NCBI GenBank assembly: GCA_034231615.1
Contig: CM067299.1
Coordinates: forward strand, 14,685,863 to 14,749,862
Direction: 5' to 3'
Source of the DNA: Meghimatium bilineatum
Taxonomy: Eukaryota; Mollusca; Gastropoda; Stylommatophora; Philomycidae
Length of the DNA stretch: 64,000 nt
The translations under genes were made by a program, and so were the position numbers. Each line of letters begins with the position of its first letter. The stretch's first letter is position 1. Below, piece after piece: positions 43,125-54,535 of this stretch. A model generated the notes under the pieces. That model searched no databases, was not told where the DNA came from, and saw only the letters and a program-made list of their open reading frames with translations.

Positions 43125-44850
43125 CCTTGCCTTGAGGAGGTGGAGACGGCAATCTCAAATTTGACCGTAGGAAAAGCACCAGGTCCAGACTCCATTCCAG
43201 CCAAAGTTTACACCGTCAGTGACCCTGTTATGACTGCTAAATTCAAAGAGCGCTTCCAAACAACGTGGAACCTGGAAGCGATACCACAAGACCTTAAGGA
43301 TGCTTCCATCATACATCTATACAAGAGAAATGGAAATAACCTAGCATGCGACAACCACCGATGCATGGCCCTGCTCTCTATAGTAGGCAAGATCCTGGCT
43401 AGGGACCTCTTAAACAGATTGTAAGCCAATCTTGAGACAAAACTCCTCCCAGAGAGCCAATGTGGCTTCCGACATGGCATACGTATGGTTGACATGATAT
43501 TCACTGCCAGACAACTAATTAAAAGTGTCGAGAACAGAACATTAGTCTCTACACCATATTTGTCGACCTAACTAAGGAATTCTACACTGTAGATCGAAAA
43601 TGACTATGGAAGATCATGGCCAAATTTGGATGTCTCAAAAAATTATCCACCATGGTTCGCCAGTTCCATGATGGAATGAAAGCATGTGTGCAAGATGACG
43701 GCATACACTTAAACCCGTTACCAGTAAATAATGGTGTCAAACACAGTTGCGTCCTGGGTCCGACGCTCTTCGGCATGGCGTTCTCTGCAATATTAAATGA
43801 TGCCTTCCGGAATAAAAGTGTAGGAATTTGCTTTCGCTATAGAGCTGATGATGGGCTATTAAATCTCAGTAGACTGAAGCCCAAGACCATAACTAAGACG
43901 GACATTGTTTGTGACCTCTTGTTCGCCGACGATTATGCACTAAATTCTATCAGTCTAAAAGACATGCAGGACAGCATGGAGCCCTTTTTTGGTCTGTGAT
44001 GCGTTCAGTCTCACCATCAGCACCGCGAAGACATTAGTAATGTATCAACCATTTCCAGGTGTCCTCTACACAGAACCTGCAATCATAGTAAAGGGACACA
44101 AACTCAATACTTCCAATGAGTTTGTATATCTCGGCAGCACCATATAGGAAATTGACGAGGATGTTGCCTTGCGTATTGCTCGCGCCAGTGTCTTCATGCC
44201 AACGCCTGGATCAGGCGTGGTCTCAATTTGACAACTAAGTTGGATGTCTACCGCGCAGTGGTAGGAACAATACCAACACTACTTTATGTTGCGACATTCC
44301 GGACTGTCTATGCGAGACACGCTCGGCAGCTTAACTCTTTCCACCTTCGGTGTCTAAGAAACATCATGGAAGTACGTTGGCAGGATCGAGTACCAGTCAC
44401 GGAAATGCTTCAAAAGTTATGTATGCAAAGAACCCATGCCCTGTTGACTAGGTCCCAACTCCGCTGGACTGGCCACATCGTCCGTATGCCAGACAAGTGC
44501 CTTCCAAAGAGATTATTCTATGGGGAGCTGTGCGATGGTAAACGTTCAAACGGATGTCAGAAAAAGCGCTTCAATGATCACCTAAAAAACTCTCTCACGC
44601 ACTACAGCACCGATCCTAGTTACTGGGAGACTACATCCCTTGATCTCTCAGCTTGGCACACCCAGATCACTGCTGGCATCACTAAATATGAAAAAGAAAC
44701 AACACTGCGGGCAATCTACAAGCGACAGAAGCGGGTGGACAAATCCGAAAACTCTCCAACCCCGAACTCTCTGCATGCACTGCAATAGAACTTTCCTGTC
44801 ACGAGTCGGATTCATCCGGCATCTACGAACTCACAAACCAAATTAGACAA
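43125..44850 (+). pseudogene. LINE ORF2 pseudogene with C-terminal C2H2 finger
   Basis: From 43140 the plus strand reads VGKAPGPDSIPAKVY and LKDASIIHLYKRNG (RT fingers), then a stop at 43422. It continues LPESQCGFRHGIRMVDMIFT, VKHSCVLGPTLFGMAFSAIL and CDLLFADDYAL (catalytic FADD). After a shift comes TKLDVYRAVVGTIPTLLYVA, RQLNSFHLRCLRNIMEVRWQ and RWTGHIVRMPDKCLPKRLFY. It ends in a finger, CMHCNRTFLSRVGFIRHLRT plus H (44780-44835, different frame). The order RT, connector, C2H2 finger is typical of one LINE group. Stops and at least three shifts inactivate it. Confidence 0.9.
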
Positions 44851-44899
44851 TTACAAATTATTTTTTTCTACGTGTTCATGTCATTTGTTTTTCATGTCC

Positions 44900-45500
44900 T
44901 GCTCATCTTCACTTGCGAAGGAGGAACATCATCATGCAGCGATGGAAAATGCACAACATAATTAAATTAAAGATAAGGCTTGAGAAGGTTTTAGCTGCTA
45001 TGTCAAGACTAAATCTAATTGGGAAAAGCAACATGAGTGTAGAAGTGAAAATCCAACTATAACTAGGTCGTGCTGTATGGTTGTGAGAATTGGACACTCA
45101 CCACAGATACGGAAACACGGGGTTACGGGTCTTTGAATACTAATGTTACAGATGAATTCTGCGCCTCCAATAAAGAATATAAGACAAATGTGCACGTAAG
45201 AAATAAGATGTGCACATGTCCACAAGAACCATTACTTTCAATAGTGACACGACGAAAACTTGCATGATTCAGGCATGTATGCCGACATCATTTCTTGTCA
45301 AAAATAATACTACATGGAGTAATCGAATGTGGAAGAAACACAGGGCAAAGAACATTATCGACAGACAACATCAAAGACTGGACCAGTCGGGATTTTTCCT
45401 CACTGATCCAAAACGTTGAAGATAGACATCGATAGAGGACTCTGTGTTGATGAGCCCAATGTGGTACCCCTGCGACTATGAAGGGTAATGGATATAAGCT
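44900..45500 (+). pseudogene. LINE ORF2 C-terminal remnant
   Basis: Plus-strand pieces are LEKVLAAMSRLNLI, VLYGCENWTLTTDTETRGYG, CPQEPLLSIVTRRKLA and FLSKIILHGVIECGR, then DNIKDWTSRDF. It is the same family as 28990 and 40795, a longer copy with several shifts. Confidence 0.85.
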
Positions 45501-45769
45501 TATGGATGTATATGGATGGATGTATATACCACCGCTATTCTAGAGCAGTATGGTTTATATTACTGAGAGGGTATCCATGAGGATGCCAATTTTTTGCTCT
45601 GCCCAAGTTTCACATTAAATGAGGGTATCTCAGAGCTTCCATTTCTGCGTGATTACAGTATATCCCCGTAGTAATTGCTAGTGGGATGTCTCCAACCTTT
45701 AGTTTTATCAGTATGCCTCCCTCTCCAATTTTAGCAGGCCTATTAGTGTATGCATATGTCTGAAGTGAT
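45501..45769. other. no recognised element
   Basis: GGATGTATATGGATGGATG-type words at about 45500-45525; nothing else. Confidence 0.4.
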
Positions 45770-46045
45770 AGAATGGACAAGTTATAATAAAGAAAGAATT
45801 ATTAAGGGAAATAAAGATAAACAAATAAAGTTATTTTGGACATATTAATATAAATTACAACGAGTAGAAAACCTTACTCGGCGGTAAAGTCGAGGGGAGG
45901 CGAACATAAGAACGGCAGAGATACAAGTGGGAAAGAAACATCACGAGATGGACATGTTAGTCTAGCAGAGTGCGCCACCAAGGCAGGGGATGTTGGAGAT
46001 CTGTTGCAGTCAACCTTCGTTGCGGAGACGGCACTTAATGATGAT
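45770..46045 (+). pseudogene. LINE ORF2 extreme 3' end
   Basis: It begins AAAGAAAGAATTATTAAGGG (ELLRE region) and ends TCAACCTTCGTTGCGGAGAC, GGCACTTAATGATGATGA. It matches the 3' end of the intact-frame LINE at 5737-6568, with a few shifts. Confidence 0.85.
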
Positions 46046-47094
46046 GACTTAGTTAATGTACTCATGAGCTTTCATGCTCAGACTGCAGCTTATTTTCTGG
46101 TTCAAATCCTGGGATACTGTTCTAGGACATATTTTCTTGTACAAATGTCTGAAACGCATTGTTATCGACTTTGTAGTTGAGTACACTAGAATAGCATTGT
46201 TGTTTTTAATGGCATCAATTATTGTTTTTTAGCGTGAGTCGCAAAATTTCTCCGTTCTAGTCTCCCTTTACCGAGATTACTAACCGTTTTGGCACAGGAT
46301 ACCATATAAGTATCTAAAGATTATCATCTAGAGCCCCGTGTTTGATGTTGGTTTATACAATATGAGTTCTAGAGTTAACATTTCTCCACAGTTATCAGTG
46401 TATATCACAGAATTGCCAAACGTAACAAATCTCAACAAGTGAAATATTTTCTTCCTTCACCTTATATTTGTCATCTGTATTACACACATCTACAGAAGAC
46501 AAGTCAATAATGATACTCCCACGTGAAACTCTGCATCAGTAAGCCGTATATTTATGCAGGGGAAAAGAGATGTTAAAAATGTCAAGCAATAACTGGAGAT
46601 CTTAACCTCATTTGCGTACACCCACTTCCAACTGCCCGACAGAAGCTGCACCAAAACTTCATATAAGAAAATCAAGCAGTATTTTGTATTGAATGAATGC
46701 CAGAACTCTCAGAACCAGCTTTAGCATGCAGCGTTTTTCTCCAGGCGTCAAACGATTTCCGACACGCAATCATCGTCGCACGCGCAGTATGAATCATCCA
46801 AAGAATCTTTTAAGAACTGAATGTGCGATGGCAATCCCCTCTACTCATTTGTTGCATGTTTCCCTGACAACCATATCTTAACCCAGGTTAACTATGTTCA
46901 TGTGATGCCACACATCGATAAGATCATATATTCAGTAACTGAACACCAAGTTCAGTGTTGGCTGCCACACTCGAAATGAAGAATATACACTTCGATGAAG
47001 TGTGAAATAGGATGAGACAAAAATATATATGTCCAATGACACTGTTCACTATGTCAAGACCGTACTTCAGTGTATATACAACCTGACATCAGAA
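46046..47094. other. no recognised element
   Basis: About 1 kb without recognised coding motif or tandem unit. Confidence 0.4.
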
Positions 47095-48350
47095 ACAGGT
47101 CTACGTCATGTATATTGGCTGATTCGACTGTCCGATTTTTGCATCAATTTGCTTATGTAGTAATGTTGTGTCTTGATTGTGATGTGATTCAATTTCTGAG
47201 CACTTCTTGTTCAGCCAGCTTTCTTTTGCTACTTTGCATATCTCTTTTATCTCTTTATGTATTGAATGATATTCATCTATCTTGTGTTTATTTTTCCTTC
47301 TGGTGCTCATCAATTCTAACATTTCTTCTGTCATCAATTTTTGTTTTGATATATGTTTTACTTTTGGTATTATCTTTTTAGACTTTAGATGTTTGGTTTA
47401 TCGAATGTTTTAACATGTCCCATTGATCTTCAATACTCTGAATCTTTGCAATGGCATTGCATCTATTCTGCACAATTATGTTATAAATTTTCTTTAATGT
47501 CAGCATCTGATTTCAATAATGCGAAATATAATTTCATATTTCTTGGTGATCTCTTGATTTTCTTTAATCTTATACAAAATTTCGCCACCAGTAGTATATG
47601 ATCACTGTTGCACGTCAGCATCTGGTCTTGTTTTCATAGATCTAATGCTGTTTATATGTCTTGTAGAGACTAAAATGTAATCAATTTGATTCCGTGTATT
47701 ATCTCCTGGGTTAATCCATGTACACATCCTTCTTGGATGTTGCTTGAATCATGTATTCCCTATTATTAAATTATGTGATTGCGCCAACTCTATCAATAAG
47801 TCACCTCTTTCGTTCTTAACCCCTAATCCAAATCTTCCAGTCACATCCTTTATCTCTGTATCACCAGCTTTTGTGTTAAAATCCCCCACCCATATAATTA
47901 CTTCATGATTTTTACACTGCTTCATTGTAATTTCTAGTTCTCTATAGAAATGTTCGATATCCTCCCCTGAACTGATTGATGTGTGTGCATAAACTTGTAC
48001 AATATTTTAAATATCCAATGGTTTTCTTGTTAGTTTCAATATTACCCGATCTGGTATTGCCATGAAACCCTTCACCTTTTTTTCCTGTTTCTTTGTCTAC
48101 GACTACACCTCTCTAGTGTTTTTGTTCACCTGAGTATATGACTTTAAATTTATCTCAATTGTATCTCTGTATCTCTCCTGCCACAGTTTACCTTATTTCA
48201 CTCATTCCTAAGATATTTATTTCGATTCTTTCCATTTCCTGTTTGATGTCTAATCTAACACTCTGTGCTAACGATATGACGTTCCATGTTGTAATATTAA
48301 CATTGCATACTGTAGGACTACTTCTGTGTGTCGCCATGACTTTCTTCTTT
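47095..48350 (-). pseudogene. LINE endonuclease domain pseudogene
   Basis: The minus strand starts near 48335 with MATHRSSPTVCNVNITTWNV, then RIEINILGMSEIR, the opening of an APE-type endonuclease (a WN-R- start and the catalytic Glu in SEIRW). Later it has GGDIL-like broken pieces, then NQIDYILVSTRHINSIRSMK (the NQIDYI stretch near the domain end). It finishes with MMTEEMLELMSTRRKNKHKI (linker to RT). Multiple stops and shifts. The RT part is absent from the window. Confidence 0.85.
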
Positions 48351-48752
48351 GTATGTTACCCAAATAAAATTCACGAATCATCCGAAGGTCAGACCATTGG
48401 TGTGAACAGTTCTAAGGCCCTACAATCTGGATAAAGATGTGGTTCAACGGCACATGTGAGTTATACATGAAGAGGTTATATAACAAGCTTTAAATAATAT
48501 CAATTTTTAGTGGTAACAGTATTACTTCAGTCGCAACATCCAATATTGTTATGGTCATACTCCCTGCATTAAATAATCTAGACAGACTCTCTTGTATGGT
48601 TGAAATTCGCGCCTCATAATTAAGGAGATTTAACCCACCACCAACGAACCAGCAAGCCATTGTTTTCTCTTCAAGTTGATGAATCAACACAGGCAAGCTC
48701 CTGCTCTCAATTGATATCTTTCTTTATTGAAATATATCCATTCATGAGTCTT
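48351..48752. other. no recognised element
   Basis: Unique-looking. It may hold the 5' region of the LINE to its left, since the EN start is at 48335. Confidence 0.4.
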
Positions 48753-48955
48753 GACCAATCGACAATATATGAACCTGTGGGTTCATTGAAAAACAGTCTT
48801 CTAACGTAAAACATTTGGCTTCTCTCGTTAGTTTCCTTTGCTGTTGACACAAAGTATGCACATAGTGACCAATGAAAACCCTAAGAAAAGCCAAATGAAT
48901 CACTTTAGAAGACTGTTTTTCAATGAGCCAGCAGGTCTTAAATTGTTGATTGGTC
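48753..48955. mobile_element. fold-back MITE
   Basis: The left arm starts GACCAATCGACAATATATGA and reaches CATTGAAAAACAGTCTTCTA by 48804. The right arm, reversed, starts GACCAATCAACAATTTAAGA and reaches the same CATTGAAAAACAGTCTTCTA. Matching continues inward (ACATTTGGCTTCTC versus TCATTTGGCTTTTC). About 85 bases per arm surround a loop of about 30. No ORF. No target duplication was seen. Confidence 0.88.
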
Positions 48956-48969
48956 ACGGGTGATCGTCT

Positions 48970-49241
48970 TTGCGGTGCCGGGGATAAATAAGGAAGCAAA
49001 TAATAATAGCACTGTGACCTAACGCGCGAATCCGTAAGAGGCAGTTAAGTAGGTTTGGAAGCAGAGTTGGCTGTCAATTCCATATGTTATAGTGCTCCAA
49101 AAATCATGCTGAAGTCGGATGTGTCCAGTTGAAAGCGCAGATGCTCCAGCAAAGCTGTAAACCACGACACAGCGTATTCTGTTCTCCAGACTACCATCCT
49201 ACTAGCCTAGACTGTGATCAAGAACGCAGAAGAAGAATAAC
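48970..49241 (+). mobile_element. short GAA-tail retroposon, long class
   Basis: Plus-sense copy. It begins near GGTGCCGGGGATAAATAAGG, carries AGAGTTGGCTGTCAATTCCA, GAAGTCGGATGTGTCC and GCAAAGCTGTAAACCACGAC, and ends AAGAACGCAGAAGAAGAAT. It starts about 15 bases after the fold-back element. No clear TSD was seen. Confidence 0.8.
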
Positions 49242-49880
49242 TACTGTTAAGAAACATATTTGGGGGGTTGTTGAATATGGGGCCCTAGTTGTTTGTTCAT
49301 TTGCTATCCCCAGGAATTGCAAGAAATATTACTTCCTATGTGCAATTGGGTGGTTTCTCGACAGTACAGTTGTTTCTTTGAGCTTTCTTTCATACATATG
49401 AGACTTCAGCAGTCAATATCGGCTTTAAAAACAAGAGAAAGAGTGCTTTTCATGAAAAACACATATAGACTACATTTTTCCTTGCTATATTTTTGCAAGA
49501 CCTAGCTTTTCTGTGAAATGCATTTCATTCTCAGATAGAAATTCAAAATTAGATCGAATCTACATCCCTCAATACCGGTATATTTAAATAACTCTGTCAT
49601 TTAAAGACCTGAATGCTGAACATCAAGTTCTTTTCTACAGTGTTGCCAAATTTGATATAAAAAAATGTTAACCCTGTCTTTCTGTTGAAATATCAAATAA
49701 AGTTTATTCTAGAAATTCAATGGAAACATGACACTGTGGTTTATTTCAATCGTGAACCTCGGAAGAATAGGGCCGCCCAATTCGAAGTTATTTTAGACCA
49801 GCTAAATAAACTGAATCTAAAATGTCATTTTATTACATTTAATACAATTCTCTGATATGTGCAACAAACTGCAAAACTAG
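49242..49880. other. no recognised element
   Basis: AT-rich sequence with no motif-bearing ORF. Confidence 0.4.
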
Positions 49881-49989
49881 TGACAGATAGTAACCTTTGA
49901 GATCGTTTTGCCATGATTGAATAGCTCACAGTGGTGTTGCGAGGACCTGTGCAAATCCGCGAGCGATCAATGGCAATTCCGAAAGTCAT

Positions 49990-50090
49990 TAGTTCAAAGC
50001 ATTATATATATATATATATATATATATACTGTGTGTCGCCAAGAAGGATCCAAGAAGGGTATATATATATATATATATAAGATCATTGAT
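49990..50090. repeat. two short (TA)n tracts
   Basis: TA runs at about 50003-50028 and 50060-50080 flank the 20-base word GTGTCGCCAAGAAGGATCCA. Confidence 0.9.
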
Positions 50091-50176
50091 CCACACCACC
50101 GACTTCGGTCCGTGTTAGATTGAAAAATAAATTGCCGGTCCGCGGCGGCAACAAAAGTTCGAGAACGACTGCTGTA
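50085..50176. mobile_element. hAT-like end fragment
   Basis: Reversed, the right end reads CAGCAGTCGTTCTCGAACTT, similar to the hAT terminal repeat CAGTGGTTCTCAAACTTTT. The short body CCGGTCCGCGGCGGCA is GC-rich, as in related MITEs. The left end is not visible. Confidence 0.45.
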
Positions 50177-50179
50177 CAT

Positions 50180-50865
50180 GATATGCTTGAATTATTATGT
50201 ATTAGTAAAGAATATGGACTGGATATAAACATTTAAAAAAAAACCATAACAATCAGCAAAGTCACTGTAGAACAGGTGCTACAAAATAAAAATACATGGA
50301 AAGAAACTACAACACATAGATCATCAATATATCGGACATATAATCACAAAAAGCAGCAAATGTGAAACAAAAGTTAACAGGAGAATAGGAATGGCTAAAA
50401 GTACTTTCAATAACATGAGAAAAATATTGACATCTATAAAAATTACAAACACGCTAAAAATGAGGAGTATACAATGATGCATCTATTATACATTAATGTA
50501 TGGCTCAGAAACATGGACAATAAACAAACAATTAGAAGGCATAATTGGTGCCTTTGAAATGTGGATAGATAGAATAATAGGTAGAACGTCATAGAAAGGG
50601 AAGAAAACAAACAAAGAGGTTCTAACAACATTTAGTATGAAGAAAGAATTATTAAAGGAAATAAAGTTCAAGCAAATAAAATATTTTGGACATATTAAAA
50701 GACATGACACATTGTTGAGGACCTTATTTGAGGGTAAAGTCGAGGGGTGGCGAGCAAGAGGTAGGCCTAGATACAAGAGGGTACAAAATAGAAGAGTAAC
50801 ATCATGAGATGGAGAGGTCTGTTGCAGCAAACCTTCGCTGCGAAGATGGCACTTGATGATGGTGT
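50180..50865 (+). pseudogene. LINE ORF2 tail, decayed copy of the 5737 family
   Basis: It follows 5870-6568 closely: NEYGLD-like start, MYGSETWTINKQLEG, KRKQTKRF-type shifts, IKYFGHIKRHDTLLRTLFEG, then CAAACCTTCGCTGCGAAGAT and a TGATGATGG tail. Point changes, one large deletion near 50790 and shifts mark it as older than the 5737 copy. Confidence 0.85.
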
Positions 50866-51239
50866 ATTATGTGTCGTCTCGTTGGTAATGGGCCTGCTTC
50901 ACAGGCTTACCTCGATCCAACTTACTCGTGATTCGAAAGCCGAACGTCCAAATTGTACTAGTGATAAGATTTGATGTATCAGAGATGGCTGCACAATGTA
51001 ATCAGCATGGCCACACAAAGTGTCAACATACTGATTTATATTATTAATTTATTATTAATTTATTATTTCTTATAAATTCACTTTTCTGTTACATGCTGAG
51101 TATTTCTGTAACTTCTCATTCTCGTAATGGTGCTACTTCTCGTAATTTTTTCCCTTATTCAACATATTCATGCTTCCATCTGTGTTAAGATATATGAAAC
51201 TACTACATGTTGTCATACATGAAGAGTATGTGAATTTGA
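50866..51239. other. no recognised element
   Basis: AT-rich with TTTATTATTAATTTATTATT at about 51040. Confidence 0.4.
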
Positions 51240-52065
51240 AGAAATAGGAAAGGACAGTGAATGGGTGGAGGTAGACACTAAGAAGAAATTATTGACCAAA
51301 GTAATAATACAACTAGACAAAGCGTGTCGAAAATGGGCGGGTGTCAGGGCCCAGGATACAGTGCATGAACTCGCTAGACTACACTCGAAACCACATAATT
51401 ATATACACAAATGGCTCCGTTAATTAACAGAAACACAAATAAAAGCAGTTGGCGTTTTGTTGCCTACAGAAACGGCGTGAAGTTGGTTGAGAAATCTTCA
51501 GCATATTCTACTGTCACATCGAGCATGAGGATGGAGACAGAGGGAGTTACAGAAACACTTATTTGGTTGATTACTTATACATCAACACACTCGGTAATAC
51601 TCAGAGACTCTCAAAGCATGCTGCGCAAGATATAAATGTACATGCTGAGAAAACAATGGTGAGACTTATTTTACAACTCATTTGTCCTGAGCATTACATG
51701 GATATATTGCCCTGGTCATGCTGGGGTCAGAGCAAACGAGAGCCGACTTACTGACAAGTAATGCGGTGGTAGACGGCACAATGCTGAGAAGAGATCAAGC
51801 AGACTTGATCAAGACAGTAATAAATTTATTTCCAGATGAAGATGATGTTAATGAGGCTGAGAACGTACACATACAGGGAATGTTAGAAATGGGAGTAGCT
51901 AGAGGAGAGGGTAGGAAAAATAAATATTTTGGAAGGCCCCAAAATCACGCAACCAACGCCTGACCTGGACTCTAAGTCTACATACACTGAGATGGCTGCT
52001 GGAACGGAAAGCGGAGCACTTATGGGAATGTTCCACATGATGTGAAGCTAGTTTCTAATCAAGAA
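51240..52065 (+). pseudogene. LINE RNase H region with 3' end
   Basis: Plus-strand pieces give HNYIYTNGSVN (the TDGS Asp changed to Asn, removing the first catalytic residue), VAYRNGVKLVEKSSAYSTVT, an ILRDSQSML-like stretch (second acidic motif), YCPGHAGVRANERADLLTSN across a frameshift, and TWTLSLHT with RWLLERKAEHLWECST at the C-terminus. The 3' end GCTGGAACGGAAAGCGGAGC, then AGTTTCTAATCAAGAATCA, recurs at 56205-56345. Confidence 0.85.
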
Positions 52066-52899
52066 TCAAGAGAAACATGTTGTCTCATTCCATATTGGTG
52101 CTTGATTCTTTGTTTGCTTGCCTATATCTTGATAAAGACTTTTTTGTCGATATGTCGCTTTGTTCTGTTGTATGTTCTCTTAAAAACCTACATATCGAAT
52201 ACAACATGTTTTCAATATTATACCAATATGATACACGGCTTTAATGCACTCCCATTCAGTCATATAAAGCTGAGAAATGGCATCCAAGAATGTAGCCTGC
52301 ACCTAAACACTACAATGTCTCCACATCATTATTATTTATTTAAAAAGATACAGTTGTTAGCCTATTCCGTGCAGCTACATAAAACAGACTGAAATTTGAA
52401 ACTGGCTATTTTTGAGGCATTATTTAGCTGGCCTCCAACTTGACGAGAGAAAAAGGAAACACACAAAAAGTAATCAAGAAGAAGAAAAAAATATTTCAGC
52501 TGTGTGACTAATAATATTGATGAGCGTTTCATTGGAGAGTCGTCTGGGGCTGTCCCAGGTGATCGAAAATGGTTATAGTGAGTGAGCGGTGGTTGTAGAT
52601 GGACGACAAATATTCAACGTATAATTAGAGCGATATAAGACCAGTAACAGGAATGTACATTCATTAAATCTATGGAGAATACTGGTAGTAAAACGACTGT
52701 ACTGTTTTTAGAAAAGACAAATCTTATTAAATTGCTCAAGGGTGAACACGAAACACACACGGTTTCAAATGATTCAATAAAACTAACATATTGTCTTAGC
52801 GGGAACTAGCCATATATAACTGCACATATTCAGGTCTGGTATTTGACAGAGGTAGCTCAGTTGTTTTTTGTTTATGTGATTAAATTTTCAATTTTTAAT
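52066..52899. other. no recognised element
   Basis: A 116-codon plus frame (52042-52392) has no motif and overlaps the LINE 3' end. I do not call it. Confidence 0.35.
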
Positions 52900-53035
52900 T
52901 CAGCTAATGAAATGGGTGCCAGATCTTCTGGAAAACTAAAGGCGGTGAGCTTGATACTGACCACATCATCCCAATGTACGTCGTTGGTCAATGAAAAATG
53001 CGGGCCTGACACAGTATTCCGCAATACACCTCAAT
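52900..53035 (+). mobile_element. SINE core copy, 5'-truncated
   Basis: GGGTGCCAGATCTTCTGGAA, then ACTGACCACATCATCCCAAT and TTGGTCAATGAAAAATGCGG. It is colinear with 4960-5165 in the opposite orientation. The 3' end GGGCCTGACACAGTATTCCG matches the minisatellite unit at 4728. Confidence 0.75.
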
Positions 53036-53279
53036 AGTGTGGAAAAGAGAAAACTATACTCACCGTCACGTCTTCTAAAACTAGTGGTTGATGGTGATTG
53101 TAAATAAACGGTAATACTGCTGTAAAACTGTATGAAACTAGTACTTACGTTAGATACAATGAAGTCTTGCTGAACGATGTTTCTTACTGAACGATGTTCA
53201 GTAATACTTCATTACCTGTATCCTACATAAGTACGGTGGTGATTGTAGTCAAGTTTCCCCGTTCCACTCCATTTAAAAA

Positions 53280-53475
53280 TATTAGGGAATAAGTGTTAGA
53301 CTCGCAATAACTGACCAACAACATTCCTAGGGATAATGTACTCAGCAATATGCAACCTTTACTACCAGGAAGATCTTCTACACCTTTCCATGTGTTGAGT
53401 TATCATAGGAGCCTTTGATTGTTAAAATATATCCAGCTGAACTGGATTTGAAATTTGAATATTGTGGATCAGCCG
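53280..53475 (-). mobile_element. SINE core copy
   Basis: The minus strand runs from a tRNA-like region (AGTGCACATGATTTC) through GGAAAGGTGTAGAAGATCTT and TTGCTGAGTACATTATCCCT to GTTGGTCAGTTATTGCGAGT. It is more degenerate than 4960-5165. Confidence 0.6.
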
Positions 53476-54535
53476 GATAGAAATCATGTGCACTAACCAC
53501 GGAACTACTGTGACGCCTCTTGAAAATTCATTATATGAAGTCAGACTGTTATCCACTGTGCATCAGACGTATGTATTATTGATTACACCGATATTAAAGC
53601 ACTCTGGGAAGATCTATAGGTGATCAGTATCCACAAGAAAATCGTTACATTTTTACAACAAAACACTGTATGATAACTGTCACCTGTATGATGACTTTTT
53701 CAAAAAGAATCAGTCTTTTTTTGTTTTCTACGAAAAATTGTAACCGCAGAGCATTGTTATTGACCAGGAGCATGTGCTGACCACGTATGTGCCAATGTAT
53801 TACACCTGAATCGTTTTTTAATATAAACAGACGCCTTGATGACGGAGAAGGGAATAGGGAACAATGATGAAAAATTGATAATATTAGTGAGCCCTCAGAG
53901 CTACGCGGCGTGTGGAATCCTATAAGTGAAGGTGACTTAGATTAACACGACGCATTTTAAAAGAATGGACACTAATCTTTAACAATATGTGTGCATTCTG
54001 CGTACAATAATGGTTTCGCAACATTCATAATTATTCCTTCAGAATTCAGAGAGTTCTATCAAAGATCTATAACATATGAGTGGTGTTCCCGCTTTAAAAA
54101 AGGACGTATATCCTTTGAAGATGCCTATGTCATGATTTGACCAACGAATCTCTATATCAGTTGTCCAGGGGGGGGGGGGGGAGTGGGATCAATCCGGGAA
54201 CTTATTGAACAGCCCTTTTGCCATTATCCTTGCATTCAGATCATGGCTCATTTTTCTTCCATATTTTTTTTAAATTTCTAATACCTTCTTTACTACATAA
54301 ATATAGTATTTCAAGAAATAAACTGCTGGTATGAATACAACGGATTTGAAGAGAAATACCATATAGTATCATGTATAATTCGAAAATTGTCGAAATTTTC
54401 CATTATTAAGTAATGTTTCTATACAGACTAAAGAACTGGGATACATTTGTTATGGAAAAGTAACATACTCGGCTTGTACAAGAAATGGCTTATGTACTGT
54501 AATGTACGATAAATCTGACAATATATCACACCTAC
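53476..54535. other. unrecognised, directly 3' of the Ser-rich exon
   Basis: Intron of the minus-strand gene that starts upstream, if the donor at 54535 is used. A poly(G) run is at 54168-54181. Nothing coding was recognised. Confidence 0.4.

Noticed and set aside
44770-44846. C2H2 zinc finger as a host transcription factor gene
   Set aside because: The finger directly follows a LINE ORF2 connector and is the known C-terminus of that LINE type.
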